From an uncultured Peptococcaceae bacterium (GTDB lineage Bacteria; Bacillota; Peptococcia; Peptococcales; Peptococcaceae): a DNA stretch of 7,252 bases. The notes under the pieces were generated by a model. It was not told where the DNA came from, ran no database searches, and saw nothing but the letters and a program-made list of their open reading frames with translations. The stretch covers positions 1 through 7,252 of the forward strand of contig CAUDRX010000117.1 of NCBI GenBank assembly GCA_958451915.1, read 5' to 3'. Numbering within the stretch: position 1 is the stretch's first letter; every line of letters begins with the position of its first letter. Of this stretch, positions 1 to 5,216 are shown piece by piece. Position numbers and translations under genes: made by a program.

Positions 1-540
1 CATAACGGAGCGGAACAACGGATATACGATGCTGACTTTGTCATATTTCCCGGTCTCATAGGCTGAGCGGATCTCTTTGGCGATGATCTCACTGTCGTAT
101 GGATCCGGGATATCATGGGTTTCGAGATACGCCACATCGATCGGCACACCATGCTTGGTGAAGTATTCGTTCACCTTGCGGCCAACGGCGATCACGCTCA
201 CTTCGTGGCCTTCGGCCTGTGCTTCACGGATCGCACGATGGGCTTCTTTCAGGACATGGTGGTTGAAGCCGCCAGCGAGCCCTTTGTTGGACGCGATGAC
301 GAGAAATGCTTCTTTATTGATGGGACGCACTTCGAGCAGTGGGTCGGAAAGTTCACCGGCGGCAGAGGCGGACACCTGCGCCAACACCTGGCGCAGCTTT
401 TCCTGGTAAGGGCGCCCTGCGCCGATCTGTTTCTGTGCACGACGGAGCTTGGAGGCGGAGACCATCTTCATGGCGTTTGTGATCTGCTTCGTATTGGAGA
501 TACTCTGCATTCTACGTTTGATCTCTTTAGCATTTGCCAA
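1..540 (-). CDS. atpG: F1Fo ATP synthase gamma subunit (partial, N-terminal 180 codons)
   Basis: Gamma is the central rotor shaft of F1. It transmits rotation of the c-ring to the alpha/beta hexamer on the cytoplasmic side of the membrane. The reading frame starts with MANAKEIKRRMQSISNTKQI, the conserved N-terminal helix of the family, followed by the expected KMVSASKLR stretch and a mid-region SNKGLAGGFN motif. Only 180 codons are present; the family is usually about 285-300 residues, so the C-terminal helix lies off the left edge. I chose a TTG start at 540-538 because an AGGTGA ribosome binding site (547-552) lies 6 nt upstream and the protein begins exactly where the family does. The next ATG (codon 11) would remove part of the conserved helix. 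The gene follows atpA after 19 nt. Identity is certain; the non-ATG start is very likely. Confidence 0.96.
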   Translation of the reverse strand, partial: MANAKEIKRRMQSISNTKQITNAMKMVSASKLRRAQKQIGAGRPYQEKLRQVLAQVSASAAGELSDPLLEVRPINKEAFLVIASNKGLAGGFNHHVLKEAHRAIREAQAEGHEVSVIAVGRKVNEYFTKHGVPIDVAYLETHDIPDPYDSEIIAKEIRSAYETGKYDKVSIVYPLFRSVM

Positions 541-559
541 GATGTCTCACCTTCCTCTC

Positions 560-2074
560 TTAGCCTTGGAAGCCTTCCTTGAACTCTGCGATGGCTTTCT
601 TGAGTGCGTCTTCGGTGTCTGCTTCCATCTTGCCGGTGGTGCGGATGACATCCAGGACGCTCTCCTTATACTGGGAAGCACGCAGGAAATCAAGGAATTC
701 TTTTTCAAAGCGGCCAACGTTGGCGGTCTGGATGCTGTCGCAATAACCTTTTACAACGGCATAGATACTGACAACCTGCTCTTCGACCGGCATTGGCGAA
801 TACTGTTTCTGCTTGAGGACTTCCTGGAGACGTTCACCACGTGCGAGGGTGGCTTTGGTGCCTTCATCAAGGTCACTGCCGAACTGAGAGAAAGCCTTGA
901 GCTCGTTGTACTGTGCCAGATCGATACGCATGTTACCGGCGATCTTCTTCATCGCCTTGATCTGTGCAGAGCCCCCGACACGGGAGACGGAGATCCCGGC
1001 GTTGATAGCCGGACGCATCCCGGAGTGGAAGAGGTCCGTCTCGAGGAAGATCTGACCATCGGTGATGGAGATCACGTTGGTTGGGATGTAAGCGGAAACG
1101 TCAGATGCCTGAGTCTCGATGATCGGCAGCGCCGTCATGGAACCACCGCCGTATTTGTCTTCGAGCTTCGCCGCACGTTCGAGGAGACGGCTGTGAAGAT
1201 AGAAGACGTCCCCAGGATATGCTTCACGTCCTGGTGGTCTGTGGAGGAGCAGGGAAAGTTCACGATAAGCGACGGCCTGTTTGGAGAGGTCATCGTAAAC
1301 GATGAGAACGTCTTTACCGTTGAACATGAACTCTTCACCCATGGCTGCACCAGCGTATGGCGCGATGTAGAGCATTGGGGATGGTTCGGATGCGGTCGCG
1401 GCAACGACAATGGTGTAATCCATGGCGCCATATTCTTCGAGGGTGCCGACAACGTTGGCAACGGTCGACGCTTTCTGTCCGATGGCGACATAGATGCAGA
1501 TGACATCCTGGTCGTTCTGGTTGATGATGGTGTCGATGGCGATGGCGGTCTTACCGGTCTGACGGTCACCGATGATCAGCTCACGCTGACCACGGCCGAT
1601 CGGTACGAGGGCGTCGATCGCCTTAAGCCCGGTCTGCAGTGGTTCGTGGACTGCTTCACGGGTGATAACCCCTGGCGCCACGTTCTCAACCGGACGGGTC
1701 TTGGTGGTCTCGATAGGACCTTTGCCGTCGATCGGTTCACCGATGGCGTTGACAACACGGCCGATCAGTGCTTCGCCGACTGGCACTTCGATGATGCGGC
1801 CGGTGCGTTTGACCGGGTCACCATCTTTGATATGATCAAATTCCCCAAGAAGAATGCAACCGATGTTGTCTTCTTCAAGGTTCTGGGCCATCCCTTTGAC
1901 GCCGCCAGGGAACTCAAGGAGTTCGTTGACCATGGCGTTCTGGAGACCGTGTACACGGGCGATACCGTCACCGACTTCGATGACCGTCCCGATCTCACTG
2001 GTCTCAACAGTTTGATCAAAGTTCTGGATCTCTTCTTTTAAAATTGAGCTTATTTCATCTGGTCTGATGCTCAT
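560..2074 (-). CDS. atpA: F1Fo ATP synthase alpha subunit
   Basis: Alpha is the non-catalytic nucleotide-binding subunit of the alpha3beta3 head and supplies the arginine finger to the catalytic beta sites. The protein is 504 residues, normal for the family. Visible motifs are the P-loop GDRQTGKT at 169-176, the Walker B strand LIVYDD at 257-262, and the family signature PAINAGISVSRVG at 355-367 with the presumed arginine finger R365. The start ATG overlaps the atpH stop as ATGA (2071-2074). A near-perfect ribosome binding site, TAGGAGGTGA (2084-2093), lies 9 nt upstream inside atpH. The stop is TAA. This is the expected order atpH-atpA-atpG. No oddity is seen in the coding sequence. Identity is certain. 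Confidence 0.99.
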   Translation of the reverse strand: MSIRPDEISSILKEEIQNFDQTVETSEIGTVIEVGDGIARVHGLQNAMVNELLEFPGGVKGMAQNLEEDNIGCILLGEFDHIKDGDPVKRTGRIIEVPVGEALIGRVVNAIGEPIDGKGPIETTKTRPVENVAPGVITREAVHEPLQTGLKAIDALVPIGRGQRELIIGDRQTGKTAIAIDTIINQNDQDVICIYVAIGQKASTVANVVGTLEEYGAMDYTIVVAATASEPSPMLYIAPYAGAAMGEEFMFNGKDVLIVYDDLSKQAVAYRELSLLLHRPPGREAYPGDVFYLHSRLLERAAKLEDKYGGGSMTALPIIETQASDVSAYIPTNVISITDGQIFLETDLFHSGMRPAINAGISVSRVGGSAQIKAMKKIAGNMRIDLAQYNELKAFSQFGSDLDEGTKATLARGERLQEVLKQKQYSPMPVEEQVVSIYAVVKGYCDSIQTANVGRFEKEFLDFLRASQYKESVLDVIRTTGKMEADTEDALKKAIAEFKEGFQG

Positions 2075-2637
2075 TGGGGACCTTCACCTCCTACAATGTC
2101 CTGTGTCATGAGGCGCTTTCGCATGCTCTCTAAGCGAGCTTCTACGGAGCCGTCGATAATGGTGTCGCCATACTGCAGTTTAACCCCTGCCACGAGGGAT
2201 GGGTCAACGACGACCTCCAGGCGGATGGTCTTTCCGACTGCCTTGCCGAGGGCCATGGCGATGTTCTTGGCATCTTCTTCCTTTAACGGATAAGCGCTCG
2301 TCACGGTCGCATCGGCAATGCCGTTGCGTTCGTCCAAGAGCTTGCCGTAAGCTTTCTGGATATCCCTGAGATAACCAGCGCGCCCTTTTTCAATGAGGAG
2401 CTGCAGAAAGTTCACGACGATGCGGTCGACCTGCCCGTCGAAAACCTTTGCGATGGCATTTTTCTTGCCGCTCAATGAAAACTGAACACCTGTGAATGCC
2501 TGCGCGAGCTCTTCGTTGCCGTAAATGGTCTCGGAAGCGAACGCGAGGTCTTGTGCGATCTTATCGACGTTTTGGGACTCGTCAGCGAGCATGAACAGTG
2601 CCTGTGCATAGCGTCTTGCTACTCCTGCATCGTTCAT
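2071..2637 (-). CDS. atpH: F1Fo ATP synthase delta subunit
   Basis: Delta (OSCP homologue) caps the top of the F1 head and links it to the b-subunit stalk. The protein has 188 residues, close to the usual 180. The N-terminal VARRYAQALF stretch (residues 6-15) is the typical start of the family. NFLQLLIEKGRAGYL (77-91) and the C-terminal GVKLQYGDTIIDGSVEARL (151-169) are its most conserved blocks. The ATG overlaps the atpF stop as ATGA (2634-2637) and the stop overlaps the atpA start in the same way, which suggests translational coupling through b, delta and alpha. A GA-rich stretch at the end of atpF (AGAGGTAGGGG) can serve as ribosome binding site. Identity is secure. Confidence 0.97.
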   Translation of the reverse strand: MNDAGVARRYAQALFMLADESQNVDKIAQDLAFASETIYGNEELAQAFTGVQFSLSGKKNAIAKVFDGQVDRIVVNFLQLLIEKGRAGYLRDIQKAYGKLLDERNGIADATVTSAYPLKEEDAKNIAMALGKAVGKTIRLEVVVDPSLVAGVKLQYGDTIIDGSVEARLESMRKRLMTQDIVGGEGPQ

Positions 2638-3119
2638 TTAGCGTCCCCTACCTCTTTGATAAATTCGTTGACAAGATTTTCATGATCGGCCACGGTCACA
2701 TTGCGGCCGATGATCTTACTCGCTGCATCGACAGCAAGGTCAGCGACTTCCGCACGCAGGTCTTTGAGTGCCTGTTCTTTTTCGCGGTTGATCTCTTCTC
2801 TTGCTTTTTCAGAAGCACGCAGGGCTTCTTCTTTTGCCTTTGCAACGATCTCTGCTCGGGTCTCTTCGCCAAGCTTGTTGGCATTTTGAATGATCTCTTG
2901 AGCCTTTGTTTGCGCTTCTCTGAGGCTCGCTTCGTACTCTTCCTTAAGGGCGGTAGCTTCGTTGCGGGCACTCTCTGCCTCATCGATGTTCTTCGCGATG
3001 GTGCTGGCTCGCTCGTCAAGCATCTTAAAGAGTGGCTTGTAGAGGAACTTCTTCAAGCAGAAGAGCAGAATGAGGAAGTTGATGATGGCAAATATGACTG
3101 TGGATGGCTCAATGCTCAT
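2634..3119 (-). CDS. atpF: F1Fo ATP synthase b subunit
   Basis: Subunit b is the membrane-anchored peripheral stalk that holds the alpha/beta head static against subunit a. The protein has 161 residues. One hydrophobic membrane span lies at about residues 7-22, followed by the family-typical LYKPLFKMLDER (26-37) and then a long, highly charged Ala/Glu/Lys/Arg region to about residue 140, consistent with the parallel coiled-coil dimer. There is one b gene only, so no b' partner is evident in this window. The start ATG has AAGGAG (3128-3133) 8 nt upstream. It lies 59 nt after atpE copy 1 and overlaps atpH by 4 nt. Identity is secure from position, length and topology. Confidence 0.97.
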   Translation of the reverse strand: MSIEPSTVIFAIINFLILLFCLKKFLYKPLFKMLDERASTIAKNIDEAESARNEATALKEEYEASLREAQTKAQEIIQNANKLGEETRAEIVAKAKEEALRASEKAREEINREKEQALKDLRAEVADLAVDAASKIIGRNVTVADHENLVNEFIKEVGDAK

Positions 3120-3178
3120 AAAACCATCTCCTTACTTTGTATGAATGATTGCGGCATGCTGCTGTGCAGATCACTTCA

Positions 3179-3409
3179 TTAAAGCTGGGAATACAGCATG
3201 AGAGCGATGAGCAGACCGTAGATGGTCAGCGTTTCCATAAATGCCAGACCAAGGATCAGTGTGGTACGGATCCCGCCGGCCATTTCCGGCTGACGAGCCA
3301 TAGATTCGGTGGCACGTGCGGTAGCGAGCCCCTGGCCGATACCAGAACCAATTGCAGATAAACCGATGGCGATTGCCATACTCAGTGCGATCAATCCAGT
3401 TGCATCCAT
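3179..3409 (-). CDS. atpE: F1Fo ATP synthase c subunit, downstream copy (copy 1)
   Basis: This is the proteolipid that forms the membrane rotor ring and carries the translocated ion. It has 76 residues in two membrane helices: helix 1 is about 3-30 with the GSGIGQG glycine packing motif (21-27), the polar loop is ARQPE (38-42), and helix 2 is about 48-73 with the ion-binding carboxylate E59 in AFMETLTIYG (56-65). Q26, T60 and Y64 complete the likely site. The protein is identical to that of copy 2, 74 nt upstream. The DNA differs at two positions only: Tyr64 TAC here against TAT, and stop TAA here against TGA. The ribosome binding site AAGGAGGAT (3416-3424) is 6 nt from the ATG and is preceded by a GC hairpin. 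Identity is certain; the reason for the duplication is inferred only. Confidence 0.98.
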   Translation of the reverse strand: MDATGLIALSMAIAIGLSAIGSGIGQGLATARATESMARQPEMAGGIRTTLILGLAFMETLTIYGLLIALMLYSQL

Positions 3410-3425
3410 TTGTATATCCTCCTTG

Positions 3426-3443
3426 CGCCGCGCGCTGGCGGCG
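3426..3443 (-). promoter_or_regulatory. GC hairpin before the ribosome binding site of atpE copy 1
   Basis: CGCCGC-cagcgc-GCGGCG on the minus strand is a perfect 6-bp all-GC stem with a 6-nt loop. It ends 1 nt before the AAGGAGGAT ribosome binding site (3416-3424) of the downstream c gene. It is markedly GC-rich within an A/T-rich spacer. No T-run follows, so it is not a terminator; an mRNA processing or stability element is plausible. Confidence 0.5.
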
Positions 3444-3445
3444 TT

Positions 3446-3474
3446 CTTATAATCTAAATATCTTCAAGTGACAG
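3446..3474 (-). promoter_or_regulatory. Possible internal promoter between the two atpE copies
   Basis: On the minus strand CTGTCA (3469-3474, 4 of 6 to the -35 consensus) is followed after 17 bp by TATAAG (3446-3451, 5 of 6 to the -10). It would drive atpE copy 1 and the genes behind it. Its predicted start, near 3439, falls within the GC hairpin, so the hairpin would form only in read-through RNA. This rests on sequence match alone. Confidence 0.3.
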
Positions 3475-3483
3475 GTCTTTTGA

Positions 3484-3714
3484 TCAAAGCTGGGAATACA
3501 GCATGAGAGCGATGAGCAGACCATAGATGGTCAGCGTTTCCATAAATGCCAGACCAAGGATCAGTGTGGTACGGATCCCGCCGGCCATTTCCGGCTGACG
3601 AGCCATAGATTCGGTGGCACGTGCGGTAGCGAGCCCCTGGCCGATACCAGAACCAATTGCAGATAAACCGATGGCGATTGCCATACTCAGTGCGATCAAT
3701 CCAGTTGCATCCAT
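3484..3714 (-). CDS. atpE: F1Fo ATP synthase c subunit, upstream copy (copy 2)
   Basis: This is the first of the two tandem c-subunit genes in transcription order, encoding the same 76-residue hairpin protein as the copy at 3179-3409. 229 of 231 bases are the same, counting the stop codon. The two copies would make a chemically homogeneous c-ring whichever gene is read. The ribosome binding site AAGGAGGAT (3723-3731) is the same 9-mer as in the other copy but 8 nt from the ATG instead of 6, and the surrounding spacer is unrelated, so the gene is not a repeated assembly segment with its flanks. The 78-nt spacer before it is A/U-rich and looks unstructured, which favours strong initiation. Family knowledge: Acetobacterium woodii also has tandem atpE genes for identical c proteins. 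Confidence 0.98.
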   Translation of the reverse strand: MDATGLIALSMAIAIGLSAIGSGIGQGLATARATESMARQPEMAGGIRTTLILGLAFMETLTIYGLLIALMLYSQL

Positions 3715-3792
3715 AAAGAATAATCCTCCTTAAAAATACCTTTTTGACATTAACCGTCTATCCCTTTTGTGCTACTTTTTAAGACAATGACC

Positions 3793-4488
3793 TTAGTGTC
3801 CGGAGACACCTTCCTCGATATAAACTGTTGCCAGCATCATGAACACGTACGCCTGGATCGCCCCAAAGAGGATGCTCAGCGCATACATTGGCAGCGGCAG
3901 GAAAAGCGGCAGCATCCCGAACAGGAAACCGATGACCATCTCTTCCCCGTAAATGTTCCCGTAAAGACGGACCGACAGGGACAATGGACGTGTGACCATG
4001 TCAAGCAAGTTCAGCGGCAGCATCGGTGAAAAGAAAAACTTGAAGAATTTCTTTGGACTGTTTTTGATCCCGAAGACGAAGAACGCCACGATCGTGATCA
4101 AGGCGAGTGCAGCCGTTACACTGAGGTTCGAGGTCGGCGGTTTATAACCGTATTCGACATGCCCGGCCAGCGGCAGGAGTCCAACATAGTTGGAACAAAG
4201 GATCAAAAAGAAGATCGTCAGCAGGAACGGTGCATACTTGCGCCCGTGTTCCTTGCCCATAACTTCTTCGATGGTGTCCATCAAAAAGTCGATGATGAGG
4301 CCGAAGATATTCTGCAAACTCCAGGTTTTTGGCTTCATCTGCAAATTTCGCGTGGCGAGATACGAAAGGATGATGAGGACGATCATGACGCCCCACATGG
4401 TCGTGATCTCGTTGGTCAGCACGAAATTTCCTTTTTCATAGATGATGTTTGAAACCTCTTCACTTGCAAGCATCGCTTGTGCGAACAA
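3793..4488 (-). CDS. atpB: F1Fo ATP synthase a subunit
   Basis: Subunit a is the integral membrane stator that provides the two ion half-channels next to the c-ring. With the start chosen here it has 231 residues, within the family range. It has several long hydrophobic spans and the diagnostic RPLSLSVRLYGNIYGEE segment containing the essential arginine (equivalent to E. coli R210; residue 174 here). A late FGAIQAYVFMMLATVYI helix carries the conserved Gln. Start choice: a GTG at 4497 opens the same frame, but it lies inside AGAGGTGA, which looks like the ribosome binding site of a TTG at 4488-4486, 6 nt further on. The same 15-nt leader TAAAAGAAAGAGGTG precedes the wecB ATG at almost the same distance, supporting TTG. 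An ATG at 4473 has no visible ribosome binding site. Stop is TAA. Confidence 0.96.
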   Translation of the reverse strand: MFAQAMLASEEVSNIIYEKGNFVLTNEITTMWGVMIVLIILSYLATRNLQMKPKTWSLQNIFGLIIDFLMDTIEEVMGKEHGRKYAPFLLTIFFLILCSNYVGLLPLAGHVEYGYKPPTSNLSVTAALALITIVAFFVFGIKNSPKKFFKFFFSPMLPLNLLDMVTRPLSLSVRLYGNIYGEEMVIGFLFGMLPLFLPLPMYALSILFGAIQAYVFMMLATVYIEEGVSGH

Positions 4489-4513
4489 AAATATCACCTC
4501 TTTCTTTTAAGGA

Positions 4514-4777
4514 TCACCGGTCTTCCCGAAGAGTCCTGACAACAAGGATGACCATATGCATGGACAACCCCAGCGCGGCACCAACGAGGGCGGCGATGGA
4601 AACAAAGTACATCGCGAACATCACGCCGGCATCGATGACAAGACGCAGCCAGAAGAGCAGTGTCGCAAAAAATCTGCCCTTGAGGATGAAGCGCTGCAAG
4701 AGGAATTCCTTCCCAAGGCAGACCGCAGCGCCTATCGCAAAACCAATCACAAATTCGATCAAGACCTGAGCCGTCAT
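4514..4777 (-). CDS. Small membrane protein in the atpI position (ATP synthase subunit I-like or AtpR-like)
   Basis: This protein of 87 residues lies between atpZ and atpB. It overlaps atpZ as ATGA (4774-4777), so it is part of the operon. Hydrophobicity suggests three membrane helices at about residues 4-22, 37-57 and 60-81, with a short basic loop (QRFILKGR, 28-35) between the first two and a charged C-terminus. R45 and D49 fall inside or at the edge of helix 2. Position, size and topology suit an Fo accessory factor: the subunit I family (PF03899) usually sits here and aids c-ring assembly, and AtpR of the N-ATPases is a similarly small protein with intramembrane arginines. I cannot assign it to either by sequence alone. 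The ribosome binding site is AAGGAT within the end of atpZ. Confidence 0.75.
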   Translation of the reverse strand: MTAQVLIEFVIGFAIGAAVCLGKEFLLQRFILKGRFFATLLFWLRLVIDAGVMFAMYFVSIAALVGAALGLSMHMVILVVRTLREDR

Positions 4778-5055
4778 TTCTTCCCATCCTTTTGCATGTC
4801 TTCTTCCTCTAAGCGTAGCACCTCTCTATAGAGGGTCCGAAAACCGGCAACGATGGCGATCAGCACACAGGCAAACATGCCATAAGGCGCCGTCTGGAAA
4901 TGCGCGTCGATCCATGATCCGACTTTGATCATGATAAACAGAGAGATTGCCAGAGAGAGCCCAAAACTCAAGGCGACGTTAAAAGCGCGATAAAAATTGC
5001 TCTGAGGGCGATCCCCGGCGTTCTTTTTAAACCGCTGTCTATAATCCATAGACAT
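4774..5055 (-). CDS. atpZ: AtpZ/AtpI-family Fo accessory protein
   Basis: This is the first gene of the atp operon. Its 93 residues have a basic, soluble N-terminus (1-24), two membrane helices (about 26-46 and 57-75) joined by a short GSWIDAHFQTAP loop (46-57), and a charged C-terminal tail beginning LYREVLRLEEED. The G-x-W-x-D ... P pattern between two helices and the GFRTLYREV ending are typical of the AtpZ/ATPase_gene1 family (PF09527). Members of that family are found at the head of F-ATPase operons; roles in c-ring assembly and divalent cation movement have been proposed for AtpI and AtpZ. The start ATG has AAGGAGG (5063-5069) 7 nt upstream. A second ATG two codons in (5049) is less well placed. 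The family call is by pattern recognition. Confidence 0.85.
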   Translation of the reverse strand: MSMDYRQRFKKNAGDRPQSNFYRAFNVALSFGLSLAISLFIMIKVGSWIDAHFQTAPYGMFACVLIAIVAGFRTLYREVLRLEEEDMQKDGKK

Positions 5056-5070
5056 TCACCCGCCTCCTTG

Positions 5071-5084
5071 TGAGACATTTCTCA
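5071..5084 (-). promoter_or_regulatory. Leader hairpin directly before the atpZ ribosome binding site
   Basis: TGAGA-aatg-TCTCA on the minus strand forms a perfect 5-bp stem with a 4-nt loop, ending 1 nt before AAGGAGG (5063-5069). It falls inside the predicted atp leader and may protect the transcript or modulate access to the ribosome binding site. Confidence 0.45.
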
Positions 5085-5097
5085 AACTGACACTTTT

Positions 5098-5126
5098 ATT
5101 ATAACAAAGGGTCTATAGTTAGACTA
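5098..5126 (-). promoter_or_regulatory. Promoter of the atp operon (extended -10)
   Basis: A perfect TATAAT (5098-5103, minus strand) is extended by TG one base upstream (TGTTATAAT, 5098-5106). At 17 bp spacing the -35 position reads TAGTCT (5121-5126), only 3 of 6 to consensus, as is common for extended -10 promoters. A start near 5091 would give a leader of about 36 nt before the atpZ ATG. Seen directly: the hexamers. Inferred: activity and start point. Confidence 0.7.
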
Positions 5127-5133
5127 CGACTAT
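5111..5133. repeat. Overlapping inverted repeats at the atp promoter -35 region
   Basis: GTCTA-tagt-TAGAC (5111-5124) is a perfect 5-bp inverted repeat, and ATAGT (5115-5119) with ACTAT (5129-5133) forms a second one, both overlapping the -35 position of the atp promoter. A near-tandem hexamer (GACTAC, GACTAT; 5122-5133) is also present. This could be an operator, but short repeats occur by chance in A/T-rich DNA. Confidence 0.3.
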
Positions 5134-5180
5134 GTTACTGTTTACACATAAGACTTGTTTATTTAATAGGCAAATTAGCA

Positions 5181-5216
5181 GATTTGTCTGAACTATGTAT
5201 AAGTTCATGACAAATC
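5181..5216. repeat. Imperfect palindrome straddling the wecB stop codon
   Basis: Arms GATTTGTC/GACAAATC (8 bp) and TGAACT/AGTTCA (6 bp) give a 14-bp stem with one bulged base and a 7-nt loop. It overlaps the wecB TGA (5215-5217). No T-run follows on either strand, so it is not a canonical intrinsic terminator; it may be an RNA 3'-end element or a protein-binding palindrome. Confidence 0.55.

Noticed and set aside
449..2041. A 530-codon open frame on the plus strand, antisense to atpA.
   Set aside because: It mirrors the codon structure of atpA, has no recognisable motif, and lies opposite a gene whose every family signature is intact. It runs past both the atpA stop and nearly to its start simply because of third-position bias.
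3426..3443. The GC hairpin between the atpE copies as an intrinsic terminator.
   Set aside because: It is followed by an AAGGAGG ribosome binding site, not by a T-run, and the downstream genes are essential parts of the same complex.
3179..3714. The repeated atpE as an insertion element or assembly duplication.
   Set aside because: No terminal inverted repeats, target duplications or transposase are present, and the flanks of the two copies differ, so a collapsed or doubled assembly segment is unlikely.
3715..3792. A further internal promoter before atpE copy 2 (TAGACG-N16-TATTTT on the minus strand).
   Set aside because: Both hexamers are weak, spacing is short, and A/T-rich spacers yield such matches by chance.
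5056..5214. A riboswitch or small RNA gene in the wecB-atpZ interval.
   Set aside because: The hairpins are short and I recognise no conserved riboswitch core; the predicted atp leader is only about 36 nt.
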